Below, piece by piece: positions 56,911 to 64,000 of a stretch of 64,000 nucleotides of DNA. The stretch spans positions 62,001 to 126,000 of the forward strand of contig CADADR010000003.1 of the NCBI GenBank assembly GCA_902786745.1, written 5' to 3'. Origin of the DNA: an uncultured Bacteroidia bacterium. GTDB taxonomy: Bacteria > Bacteroidota > Bacteroidia > Bacteroidales > F082. The notes below the pieces were generated by a model. That model had not been told where the DNA came from, made no database searches, and saw nothing but the letters and a program-made list of their open reading frames with translations. A program made the position numbers and the translations under genes. Every line of letters starts with the position of its first letter. Position 1 is the stretch's first letter.

Positions 56911-57996
56911 ATGGGAGAATTAAAATTGATGAAGGGTAACGAGGCATTGGCCGAAGCCGCCATCCGCTGCGGTGCTGATGCTTATTTCGGATATCCTATC
57001 ACCCCCCAGTCGGAAGTGATCGAGTATCTGTCGGAACAGAACCCTTACGAACGCACCGGTATGGTCGTTCTTCAAGCAGAAAGTGAATTGGCAGCCATCA
57101 ACATGGTGTATGCCGCTGGTGCAGCTGGCAAGCATGTCATGACCTCCTCCTCCAGCCCAGGCGTGTGTCTGAAGCAGGAAGGTTTGGCCTACATCGCAGG
57201 TGCTGAGGTGCCTTGCGTCTTCGCCGACGTCGTCCGTGGCGGCCCGGGTCTGGGTACCATCCAACCCTCACAGGCCGACTATTTCCAGAACACCAAGGGT
57301 GGTGGCAATGGCGACTATCGTAACATCGTCCTCGCTCCTGCCTCCGTCCAGGAAATGGCCGACTTCGTGCCGCTGGGCTTCGACCTCGCCTTCAAGTATC
57401 GTATGGCAGTGTGCATCCTCTCCGACGGTGCCATCGGCCAGATGATGGAAAAGGTCGTCCTGCCCGAACAGAAGGCCCGCCTCACCGAAGAGGAAATCAA
57501 ATCCAAGTATCCTTGGGCTCTCACCGGCCGCAAGCGTGGCACGCAACACCGCGTGATCACTTCCTTGGACCTCGACTCAGCCCGCATGGAAGAGCACAAC
57601 CGTCACCTCCAACGCAAATACGACGAAGTGACCAAGAATGAAGTCCGCTACGAAATGATCGACTGCGACGATGCCGACTACGTGTTCGTCGCCTATGGCT
57701 CCAGCGCCCGTATCGCCCAGAAGTCGGTGCAACTCGGTCGTGCTGAAGGCCTGAAGGTTGGTCTGCTCCGTCCCATCACCCTGTGGCCCTACCCCACCCA
57801 AGCCATCCGCAACCTCATCGACAAGGGTGTCAAGGGATTCCTCTCAGTGGAATTGAGCTGTGGTCAGATGATCGAAGACGTGCTGCTGGCTTGCAATGGC
57901 CGCGCCAAGGCCGAACACTTTGGCCGCGTCGGTGGCATCATCCACACCCCGGAAGAAGTTCTCGAAGCTATGAAGAAACAAATTATAGGAGAATAA
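56911..57996 (+). CDS. vorB: 2-oxoacid:ferredoxin oxidoreductase alpha subunit (VorB/KorA type)
   Basis: A 361-residue subunit with the pyrimidine-binding POR_N domain (KGNEALAEAAIRCGADAYFG, YPITPQSEVIEYL, MTSSSSPGVCLKQEG, RGGPGLGTIQPSQADYF) and the C-terminal transketolase-like domain (FVAYGSSARIAQKSVQLGRA ... VKGFLSVELSCGQMIEDV). It oxidises branched-chain 2-oxoacids (or 2-oxoglutarate) to acyl-CoA, CO2 and reduced ferredoxin with the other three subunits. The symbol follows the usual annotation for this sequence type; substrate choice is not proven by sequence. Confidence 0.88.
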   Translation: MGELKLMKGNEALAEAAIRCGADAYFGYPITPQSEVIEYLSEQNPYERTGMVVLQAESELAAINMVYAAGAAGKHVMTSSSSPGVCLKQEGLAYIAGAEVPCVFADVVRGGPGLGTIQPSQADYFQNTKGGGNGDYRNIVLAPASVQEMADFVPLGFDLAFKYRMAVCILSDGAIGQMMEKVVLPEQKARLTEEEIKSKYPWALTGRKRGTQHRVITSLDLDSARMEEHNRHLQRKYDEVTKNEVRYEMIDCDDADYVFVAYGSSARIAQKSVQLGRAEGLKVGLLRPITLWPYPTQAIRNLIDKGVKGFLSVELSCGQMIEDVLLACNGRAKAEHFGRVGGIIHTPEEVLEAMKKQIIGE

Positions 57997-58000
57997 GACA

Positions 58001-58810
58001 ATGGCAGAAATCACATTACAAGATATCATCCAGCCTGAAAACTTGGTTTACGAAAAATCAAAGCTGCTGACTGAAAAACCTTTCCACTACTGCCCCGGCT
58101 GCGGTCACGGCACTGTGCACCGCATCATCGCTGAAGTGCTCGAAGAGCTTGGCGTTGACGACCGTACCATCGGTGTCTCCCCCGTGGGTTGCGCCGTTAT
58201 GGCTTACGACTACTTCGACGTCGACTTCGTCGAGGCTGCCCACGGCCGCGCTCCGGCGTGCGCCACGGGTATCAAGCGCGTGTGGCCCGACAAGGTCGTG
58301 TTCTCCTATCAAGGCGACGGTGACCTCGCTGCCATCGGCACCTGCGAGACCATCCACACCTGCAACCGCGGTGAGAACATCACCATGATCTTCGTCAACA
58401 ACGGTATCTACGGCATGACCGGTGGCCAGATGGCTCCTACCACCCTCGTTGGTATGAAGACCGCCACCACGCCTTACGGCCGTATGCCTCAGTGGCCCGA
58501 CGGAACACCTAACAACGGTTTCCCGCTCCAGATCACCCAACTGCTGGCCCAGCTGCCCGGCACGCGTTACGTCACCCGTCAGGCTGTGTTCAGCGCCGCC
58601 GCCGTGCGTAACGCCAAGAAGGCCATCAAGAAGGCTTTCCAAAACCAGATTGAGAACAAGAACGGTGTCAACTTCGTTGAAATCGTTTCGAACTGCAACT
58701 CCAACTGGAAGATGAGCGCCGTCGACGCCAACAAGTGGCTGCAAGACAACATGCTGCCCGTCTATCCTCTGGGCGACCTCAAGGACAATTTCGAGCTGAT
58801 TAAGAAATAA
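58001..58810 (+). CDS. 2-oxoacid:ferredoxin oxidoreductase beta (thiamine diphosphate-binding) subunit
   Basis: A 269-residue TPP subunit. It has CPGCGHGTVHR at the N-terminus, the TPP/magnesium motif GDGDLAAIGTCETIHTCNR with the second half IFVNNGIYGMTGGQMAPTT, and the substrate-side region TPNNGFPLQITQL. It starts 4 bases after the alpha subunit stop. It makes the hydroxyalkyl-TPP intermediate and passes electrons to the delta subunit. Confidence 0.93.
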   Translation: MAEITLQDIIQPENLVYEKSKLLTEKPFHYCPGCGHGTVHRIIAEVLEELGVDDRTIGVSPVGCAVMAYDYFDVDFVEAAHGRAPACATGIKRVWPDKVVFSYQGDGDLAAIGTCETIHTCNRGENITMIFVNNGIYGMTGGQMAPTTLVGMKTATTPYGRMPQWPDGTPNNGFPLQITQLLAQLPGTRYVTRQAVFSAAAVRNAKKAIKKAFQNQIENKNGVNFVEIVSNCNSNWKMSAVDANKWLQDNMLPVYPLGDLKDNFELIKK

Positions 58811-58827
58811 CTAAAAACGACAAAGCA

Positions 58828-59373
58828 ATGACAGAAGAAATTATTATAGCCGGTTTCGGCGGACAAGGTGTCTTGTCAATGGGTAAGATCCTTGCTTACA
58901 GTGGTATCATGCAGGACAAGGAAGTCAGCTGGATGCCTTCTTACGGCCCGGAGATGCGTGGCGGTACGGCCAACGTGACCGTTATCGTCAGCGACGAGCG
59001 CGTGTGCTCCCCCATCCTCAACGCTTTCGATACTGCCGTCATTCTGAATCAGCAGTCACTCGACAAGTTTGAGGACAAAGTGAAGCCCGGTGGCTATCTG
59101 CTCTATGATCCCAACGGCATCACCCACAAGCCCACCCGTAAGGACATTCACATCTACAGCATCGAAGGCGCACAGTTGGCCTCCGATATGGGCAACAGCA
59201 AGGTGTTCAACATGATCATCTTGGGTGCTTTCCTGAAGCTGCGCCCCATCATCGACAACAAGAACGTCGAAGAGGGTCTGCGTCACTCCCTGCCGGAGCG
59301 CGCCCACAAGCTCATCCCGCTGAACATGCAAGCCGTCCAGGTTGGCATGGACAATGTGAAGGCTGAGAACTAA
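58828..59373 (+). CDS. 2-oxoacid:ferredoxin oxidoreductase gamma subunit
   Basis: A 181-residue gamma subunit (POR family) with IIIAGFGGQGVLSMGKILA, SWMPSYGPEMRGGTANVTVI and NMIILGAFLKL, the family's conserved segments; it holds part of the CoA site. It starts 17 bases after the beta subunit and ends the four-gene operon, closed by a strong terminator. Confidence 0.93.
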   Translation: MTEEIIIAGFGGQGVLSMGKILAYSGIMQDKEVSWMPSYGPEMRGGTANVTVIVSDERVCSPILNAFDTAVILNQQSLDKFEDKVKPGGYLLYDPNGITHKPTRKDIHIYSIEGAQLASDMGNSKVFNMIILGAFLKLRPIIDNKNVEEGLRHSLPERAHKLIPLNMQAVQVGMDNVKAEN

Positions 59374-59398
59374 GATTCGGGTATCCCGATGATAAAAA

Positions 59399-59426
59399 AA
59401 GTCGCTCAATTGAGCGGCTTTTTTTT
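59399..59426 (+). terminator. Terminator of the 2-oxoacid:ferredoxin oxidoreductase operon
   Basis: GTCGCTC (59401-59407) and GAGCGGC (59412-59418) pair around AATT, followed by eight T. Confidence 0.85.
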
Positions 59427-59441
59427 GTTTTAGGCCTACAC

Positions 59442-59468
59442 AAAAAAAGGCTGCCCGAAGGCAGCCTT
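59442..59468 (-). terminator. Terminator of the ribosomal-protein operon (after rplQ)
   Basis: AAGGCTGCC (59447-59455) pairs with GGCAGCCTT (59460-59468) over a 4-base loop. On the minus strand seven T follow. With the plus-strand terminator next to it, this isolates the convergent operons. Confidence 0.85.
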
Positions 59469-59491
59469 CATCATCTGTATTGAAAAAAACA

Positions 59492-60013
59492 TTACTCTTT
59501 CACTTCAACCTGTTCGGCCGGAGCTTCTGCAGGAGCCTCAACGGGAGCCTCGGCCTTAGGAGCAGCCTTCTTGCTGCCACGGCGCGTGCTCTTAGCCTTG
59601 GTGGCCTTTTGACCCTCGCGGGTGTAGACCTCGTTATAGTCAACGAGTTCCATCATAGCCATTTCGGCAGCGTCGCCAAGACGGTTTTCCGGCATGCGGA
59701 TGATGCGGGTGTAGCCACCGGGACGGCTGGCCACTTTCGGACCCACTTCACGGAAGAGCTCGGTCACAGCAAACTTGTTTTGCAAGTAGCTGAAGACCAC
59801 ACGGCGGTTGCTCGTGCCTTGCTCCACGGTCGTGTTGTTCTCGGGTTTTGCCTTGGTAATCAGAGGTTCGACATAGATGCGCAAAGCCTTAGCCTTGGCA
59901 GTGGTAGTGATGATGCGTTTGTTCAGAATCAGCGAGGAAGCCATGTTTGAAAGCATAGCGTTGCGGTGAGCGCTTTTTCTTCCCAAGTGATTGAATTTCT
60001 TATTGTGTCTCAT
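59492..60013 (-). CDS. rplQ: 50S ribosomal protein L17
   Basis: L17 lies near the polypeptide exit tunnel. The 173-residue protein has the conserved core ([56 protein letters not shown]) and a C-terminal extension rich in Lys, then Ala/Pro/Glu ([18 protein letters not shown]) that makes it about 45 residues longer than the E. coli protein, as is usual in Bacteroidota. It starts 5 bases after rpoA. Confidence 0.96.
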   Translation of the reverse strand: MRHNKKFNHLGRKSAHRNAMLSNMASSLILNKRIITTTAKAKALRIYVEPLITKAKPENNTTVEQGTSNRRVVFSYLQNKFAVTELFREVGPKVASRPGGYTRIIRMPENRLGDAAEMAMMELVDYNEVYTREGQKATKAKSTRRGSKKAAPKAEAPVEAPAEAPAEQVEVKE

Positions 60014-60018
60014 CTTTC

Positions 60019-61011
60019 TTATTCCTTATCTAATTTATATTTGCTGACATTCATACCGAACTCGAGGCCTTTGCTTCTGACCAGCTCGTCCAACTCCGTG
60101 AGCGACTTCTTACCGAAGTTGCGGAATTTGAGAAGGTCTTGCTTATTGAAGGCAACAAGTTCACCAAGCGTTTCAACCTCAGCAGCTTTCAAGCAATTCA
60201 ACGCACGGACCGAAAGGTCGAGGTCAACGAGCTTTGTCTTGAGGAGCTGACGGATATGCAACGAGCCTTCATCAAGGTCTTCGGTCACAGTCTTCTCATC
60301 GGGGACGAGATTGATGTTCTCATCGGAGAAGAGCATGAAGTGGTAGATGAGGATCTTTGCAGCTTCTTTCAGAGCATCTTTAGGATTGATCGATCCATCG
60401 GTGTCGATTTCGATGACGAGCTTTTCGTAGTCGGTCTTCTGTTCGACGCGCCAGTTTTCCACCTTATAGCTCACGTTGCGGATGGGCGTATAGATAGAGT
60501 CAATGGCGATGGTGTCGACAGGAGCGCCGACGACCTTGTTCTCGTCAGCCGGGACATAACCTCTACCCTTGTTGATATTGAGTTCGATATTCAATTTCAC
60601 GGAAGGTTCGAGGTTGCAGATGACGAGATCGGGGTTCAGCACTTGGAAGGCATTGAGATATTTGTTAATATCACCTGCCTTGAACTGTTCCTGACCTGTG
60701 ATGGTGAAGCTCACCTTTTCATGAGTCTCTGAAGCCACAAGTTGCTTAAGGCGCACTTGTTTGAAGTTCAGAACGATGTCGGCGACATCTTCAATAACGC
60801 CATCGATAGAGGCGAACTCATGACTGACGCCATCAATGTGGATAGAAGTGATTGCGAAGCCTTCCAAGGAAGACAGCAGGATTCTTCTAAGCGCATTACC
60901 AATGGTGATACCAAAACCTGGTTCTAGAGGTCGAAACTCGAATACGCCTTTGGTGTCGGAGCCTTCAACCATGATAACCTCATCGGGTTTTTGAAACGCT
61001 AAAATTGCCAT
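60019..61011 (-). CDS. rpoA: DNA-directed RNA polymerase subunit alpha
   Basis: The 330-residue alpha subunit with the dimerisation domain ([41 protein letters not shown]) and the C-terminal DNA- and activator-binding domain ([35 protein letters not shown]). I use the ATG at 61011 ([12 protein letters not shown]); the frame extends to 61044 but only by 11 unconserved residues. Confidence 0.97.
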   Translation of the reverse strand: MAILAFQKPDEVIMVEGSDTKGVFEFRPLEPGFGITIGNALRRILLSSLEGFAITSIHIDGVSHEFASIDGVIEDVADIVLNFKQVRLKQLVASETHEKVSFTITGQEQFKAGDINKYLNAFQVLNPDLVICNLEPSVKLNIELNINKGRGYVPADENKVVGAPVDTIAIDSIYTPIRNVSYKVENWRVEQKTDYEKLVIEIDTDGSINPKDALKEAAKILIYHFMLFSDENINLVPDEKTVTEDLDEGSLHIRQLLKTKLVDLDLSVRALNCLKAAEVETLGELVAFNKQDLLKFRNFGKKSLTELDELVRSKGLEFGMNVSKYKLDKE

Positions 61012-61044
61012 ATTTATTTTTTTTACCAGGTTAATAATCAACAA

Positions 61045-61653
61045 TTACTTAGAATACAATTCAACGATGAGCTGTTCGTTGATGTTCTCCGGAATCTCTT
61101 CACGAGCCGGATAGTTCATGAACTTGCCGCACATCTTGTCCGCATCCCATTCCAGCCAGGCAAAGTTGCTGCCCTGACGGCCTTCCAGAGAATTGGTGAC
61201 GACTTCCAAGCTCTTTGACTTTTCACGAACGCCAATCACATCACCGACTTTCACAAGGTAAGACGGGATATTGAGGATTTCACCATTGACGACGATATGA
61301 CGATGGTTCACAAGCTGACGGGCGGCCGAACGAGTGGGAGCGATTCCCAAGCGGTAGACCACATTGTCGAGGCGTGATTCCAAAAGTTGCATCAGGATCA
61401 GACCAGTGACGCCTTCCTTACGGCGGGCGTGCTCAAAGGTCTTGCGGAATTGTCTCTCGAGAACTCCGTAGGTATATTTAGCCTTTTGCTTCTCCTTCAG
61501 CTGGGTACCGTATTCCGAGACTTTCTTTCTTCTGCTGTTGGCACCGTGCATTCCAGGAGGATAATTTCTCTTTTCGAAGTACTTGTCGGAACCAAAGATA
61601 GGTTCACCGAACTTACGAGCGATCTTCGTTTTTGGACCTGTATATCTAGCCAT
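61045..61653 (-). CDS. rpsD: 30S ribosomal protein S4
   Basis: S4 starts assembly of the 30S body. The 202-residue protein carries [40 protein letters not shown] and the S4 RNA-binding motif ([40 protein letters not shown]). It lacks the cysteine zinc ligands of the C+ form. It lies between rpsK and rpoA. Confidence 0.97.
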   Translation of the reverse strand: MARYTGPKTKIARKFGEPIFGSDKYFEKRNYPPGMHGANSRRKKVSEYGTQLKEKQKAKYTYGVLERQFRKTFEHARRKEGVTGLILMQLLESRLDNVVYRLGIAPTRSAARQLVNHRHIVVNGEILNIPSYLVKVGDVIGVREKSKSLEVVTNSLEGRQGSNFAWLEWDADKMCGKFMNYPAREEIPENINEQLIVELYSK

Positions 61654-61678
61654 AATTCTACGTTTTTAATTGTTCAAC

Positions 61679-62065
61679 TTACACTCTTCTACGTTTTGGA
61701 GGACGGCATCCATTGTGAGGCAGCGGGGTGACGTCGATGATTTCGGTCACTTCAACGCCCATGGAGTGGATGGCACGAATGGCGGATTCACGTCCTGCAC
61801 CAGGTCCCTTCACATAAACTTTAACTTTGCGTAATCCCAAGTCATAGGCAGTCTTGGCGCACTCTTCAGCAGCCATCTGAGCAGCGTATGGTGTGTTCTT
61901 CTTTGAGCCTTTAAAGCCCATTTTACCTGCTGATGCCCAAGAAATGACTTGTCCTTCATTGTTGGTCAAGGAAACGATGATGTTGTTGAACGAAGCCTTC
62001 ACGAAAGCCATGCCCGTTGCCTCGATCTTCACAACACGCTTCTTTGTAACTTTGTTTTTTGCCAT
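61679..62065 (-). CDS. rpsK: 30S ribosomal protein S11
   Basis: S11 is on the 30S platform. The 128 residues show [40 protein letters not shown], the rRNA-binding [13 protein letters not shown] and the conserved C-terminus [18 protein letters not shown]. Normal length and position. Confidence 0.97.
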   Translation of the reverse strand: MAKNKVTKKRVVKIEATGMAFVKASFNNIIVSLTNNEGQVISWASAGKMGFKGSKKNTPYAAQMAAEECAKTAYDLGLRKVKVYVKGPGAGRESAIRAIHSMGVEVTEIIDVTPLPHNGCRPPKRRRV

Positions 62066-62110
62066 TTTTTAATTGTGTGGTTTTTAAATTAGATATGATC
62101 CAACTACTTA

Positions 62111-62488
62111 TTACTTAGTAGCTTTCTTCTTGTTAGCGACAGTCTTTTTACGGCCCTTACGGGTACGTGCGTTGTTTTTGGTGCTCTGGCCACGAACGGG
62201 CAGACCAGCACGATGACGGACACCTCTGTAGCAACCGATATCCATCAAACGCTTAATGTTCATCTGAACTTCACCGCGAAGTTCACCTTCGGTCTTGTAC
62301 TGTTCGGCGATAATGTCACGAACGGTCTTCTGCTCATCGTCGGTCCAGTCCTGCACTTTCTTAGCGGGCTCAACACCAGCCTTCTTCAGGATTTCCTTCG
62401 ACAGCGACCTGCCAATACCATAAATGTAGGTTAAAGAGATCTCACCGGCTTTGTTGCTCGGGATATCTACACCAGCGATTCTTGCCAT
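62111..62488 (-). CDS. rpsM: 30S ribosomal protein S13
   Basis: S13 bridges the 30S head to the 50S subunit. The 125 residues include [54 protein letters not shown] and the basic tail. It follows rpmJ by 36 bases. Confidence 0.97.
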   Translation of the reverse strand: MARIAGVDIPSNKAGEISLTYIYGIGRSLSKEILKKAGVEPAKKVQDWTDDEQKTVRDIIAEQYKTEGELRGEVQMNIKRLMDIGCYRGVRHRAGLPVRGQSTKNNARTRKGRKKTVANKKKATK

Positions 62489-62524
62489 ATTATCTTTTAC
62501 TTTAGTTTAAATATTCAACCAAGA

Positions 62525-62641
62525 TTAACCCTGACGCTGATTCTCCTTAGGGTTCTTCTTATTAATCACATACACTCTGCCCTTACGCTTGACGATGATG
62601 CAATCGGCAGATCTTTTCTTTACAGATGCTTGAACTTTCAT
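62525..62641 (-). CDS. rpmJ: 50S ribosomal protein L36
   Basis: A 38-residue ORF, ATG at 62641, beginning [20 protein letters not shown] and including [18 protein letters not shown]. It matches L36, with one of the usual zinc-type cysteines (Cys14) left, so this is the zinc-free (C-) form. It lies between infA and rpsM. Confidence 0.95.
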   Translation of the reverse strand: MKVQASVKKRSADCIIVKRKGRVYVINKKNPKENQRQG

Positions 62642-62665
62642 TTCAATATTCTTTTGTAGTTTGCG

Positions 62666-62887
62666 TCAATTCTTGTATCTGAAGGTGATACGGCCCTTTG
62701 TCAGATCGTAGGGAGACATTTCCAGCTTGACTTTGTCGCCAGGCAGGATCTTGATATAGTGCATACGCATCTTGCCGGAAATCGTGGCAATGATCACCAG
62801 ACCGTTCTCCAGCTCGACACGAAACATGGCGTTACCCAATGCTTCCACTACTGTGCCTTCCTGTTCAATCGACATTTGTTTTACCAT
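62666..62887 (-). CDS. infA: Translation initiation factor IF-1
   Basis: IF-1 occupies the A site during initiation. The 73-residue OB-fold protein reads [20 protein letters not shown] and [20 protein letters not shown], with the C-terminal [14 protein letters not shown]. It begins the distal operon segment after a promoter at 62971; the gene usually just upstream (map) is absent here. Confidence 0.97.
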   Translation of the reverse strand: MVKQMSIEQEGTVVEALGNAMFRVELENGLVIIATISGKMRMHYIKILPGDKVKLEMSPYDLTKGRITFRYKN

Positions 62888-62963
62888 ATTCTATCCTTTC
62901 AAATACTATTTTGTTGTTATTCACTTCAGTCCTTCAACAATTCGGACCCAATTTTTCGGGCTG

Positions 62964-62971
62964 CAAAAGTA
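62964..62971 (-). promoter_or_regulatory. infA: -7 element upstream of infA (TACTTTTG)
   Basis: TACTTTTG on the minus strand, 77 bases before the infA ATG, in the 249-base spacer between secY and infA. Confidence 0.55.
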
Positions 62972-63051
62972 CAAAATCTTTTCCAATTGGAGGAATTTTT
63001 TGTCATTTTTCTTTCTTCCACCCTATTATATCGGTTTTTCCGCCTTTCCTA

Positions 63052-63123
63052 CGGGAAACCTCCGTGGTGATTCAACGAAGGTTTCCCGATTGGTTGGCGG
63101 TCCTTGCCGCAAGGGCAAAGGAC
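63052..63123 (-). promoter_or_regulatory. Two hairpins downstream of secY
   Basis: CGGGAAACCT (63052-63061) pairs with AGGTTTCCCG (63079-63088), 10 bp with a 17-base loop. GTCCTT (63100-63105) pairs with AAGGAC (63118-63123) with extra GCC/GGC pairing inside. Neither is followed by a T-run on the minus strand; they may be processing or stability elements at the secY end. Confidence 0.5.
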
Positions 63124-63136
63124 TGATTTCTTACAA

Positions 63137-64000
63137 TTACATTCTGCCGACACGACCCTTGATACGACCCGTCTTGGTCAGACCATCGTAGTGGTGCATC
63201 AAAAGGTGGCTTTCGATCTGTTGCAAGGTGTCGAGCACAACACCCACAAGAATCAGCAGCGAGGTTCCACCATAGAAGTGGGAGAATCCCGTGGTGACGT
63301 TCATGAGCGAAGCAACGATGGCAGGCATGATGGCGACGATGCCCAGGAAGATGGAACCCGGCAGGGTGATTCTCGACATGATGCTGTCGAGATACTCGGC
63401 CGTCTTCTTACCCGGCTTCACACCAGGAATGAAACCACCGTTCTTCTTGATGTCTTCCGCCATTTGGTTGGTGTTCATCGTAACAGCAGTATAGAAATAC
63501 GTGAAGGCGATGATCAGGAGGAAGAACACCAGGTTGTACCAGAAACCATTGATGTTGGTAAAGGCAGAGGCAAAGCCGGTAAGGCTTTCCGACTGGCTGA
63601 AGCCGGCAATGGTGATAGGCAGGAACATGATAGCCTGGGCGAAGATGATAGGCATAACACCAGCAGCATTCACTTTCAGCGGGATGTACTGGCGGACGCC
63701 ACCGTATTGACGGTTGCCGACAACACGCTTGGCATACTGTACCGGGATCTTACGCGTACCTTGGACGAGGGCGATGGTGCCCACCATCACAAAGAACAGG
63801 ACGATCAGTTCGATGACGAGGATCAAGAGACCCGTGCCGCCCTCATTGAAACGCGTACCGCATTCAGCGGCAAACGCACCGGGAAGACGGGCGATGATAC
63901 CAATCATAATGATCAAGGAGATACCATTACCAATACCCTTGTCGGTGATCTTCTCGCCGAGCCACATGATGAACAGGGTACCGGCGATGAGGAGGACGAC
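63137..64000 (-). CDS. secY: Preprotein translocase subunit SecY, N-terminus outside the window
   Basis: The last 287 codons of SecY, open to the window edge at 64000 (the visible part starts VVLLIAGTLFIMWLGEKITD). The family segments WLGEKITDKGIGNGISLII, the cytoplasmic loop with YAKRVVGNRQYGGVRQYIPL and GVMPIIFAQA, the later NQMAEDIKKNGGFIPGVKPG and the final transmembrane pair are clear. SecY forms the translocation channel with SecE. It is the upstream neighbour of infA in the ribosomal-protein operon. Confidence 0.97.
   Translation of the reverse strand, partial: VVLLIAGTLFIMWLGEKITDKGIGNGISLIIMIGIIARLPGAFAAECGTRFNEGGTGLLILVIELIVLFFVMVGTIALVQGTRKIPVQYAKRVVGNRQYGGVRQYIPLKVNAAGVMPIIFAQAIMFLPITIAGFSQSESLTGFASAFTNINGFWYNLVFFLLIIAFTYFYTAVTMNTNQMAEDIKKNGGFIPGVKPGKKTAEYLDSIMSRITLPGSIFLGIVAIMPAIVASLMNVTTGFSHFYGGTSLLILVGVVLDTLQQIESHLLMHHYDGLTKTGRIKGRVGRM

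Noticed and set aside
63052-63123. Intrinsic terminator for secY
   Set aside because: The stems are good but no T-run follows on the minus strand, so I list them as structures only.

Overview
The window is chromosomal DNA from a strictly or largely anaerobic member of the Bacteroidota, most likely order Bacteroidales. Four things in the sequence point there. It carries type IX secretion (T9SS) genes (porU, gldJ) and secreted peptidases with T9SS C-terminal sorting domains. Its promoters have the Bacteroidota form TTTG-N(17-20)-TAnnTTTG. Shine-Dalgarno sequences are largely absent. It has a CoA-linked 2-oxoacid:ferredoxin oxidoreductase and clostridial-type ferredoxin modules. No insertion sequence, prophage, CRISPR array or plasmid function was seen, and no stretch over 300 bases lacks a gene. 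I cannot name the species.

Layout. (1) 1-8.6 kb: two tandem C25 (gingipain-family) peptidases on the minus strand, porU and a second one cut by the window edge, divergent from the T9SS lipoprotein gene gldJ. (2) 8.6-14.2 kb, plus strand: murF and anmK (cell-wall synthesis and recycling), then a flippase, a methyltransferase and a GT4 glycosyltransferase (surface polysaccharide). (3) 14.2-22.2 kb, minus strand: argS-rsmE-DUF4159, a small zinc-ribbon protein and two C10 (streptopain-like) peptidases with T9SS tails. (4) 22.3-24.4 kb, plus strand: pyrB-pyrI-lemA behind a leader ORF and attenuator resembling the enterobacterial pyrBI control region. (5) 24.5-40.5 kb, minus strand: an esterase and then the ancient block rpsU-xerC-raiA-tRNAs(Thr,Tyr,Gly,Thr)-tuf-tRNA(Trp)-secE-nusG-rplKAJL-rpoBC-DUF3467. 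(6) 40.6-45.3 kb, plus strand: tatA-tatC, a membrane iron-sulfur protein with an internal twin-arginine motif, a Tat-exported aldo/keto reductase lipoprotein with two [4Fe-4S] motifs, and a small outer-membrane barrel. (7) 45.3-54.7 kb: a DUF362 lipoprotein-TolC-MacA-MacB-type efflux operon, an alkyltransferase, a metallo-beta-lactamase-fold lipoprotein and a DPP-IV-like peptidase. (8) 54.8-59.4 kb, plus strand: two tRNA-Val genes, an aminotransferase and a four-subunit 2-oxoacid:ferredoxin oxidoreductase. (9) 59.5-64 kb, minus strand: the distal end of the ribosomal-protein operon (secY, infA, rpmJ, rpsM, rpsK, rpsD, rpoA, rplQ).

How the parts fit. PorU is the T9SS sortase that removes C-terminal sorting domains, and the C10 peptidases are likely clients. 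With the DPP-IV-like enzyme they give an extracellular and periplasmic peptide-degrading capacity. The aminotransferase and the 2-oxoacid:ferredoxin oxidoreductase could then take amino acids to acyl-CoA and reduced ferredoxin. The Tat/Fe-S/aldo-keto reductase cluster looks like a self-contained electron-transfer module on the outer face of the inner membrane. The most interesting items are the pyrBI leader, this Tat-linked redox cluster, the tandem C25 genes, and several unusual regulatory hairpins and intergenic repeats.
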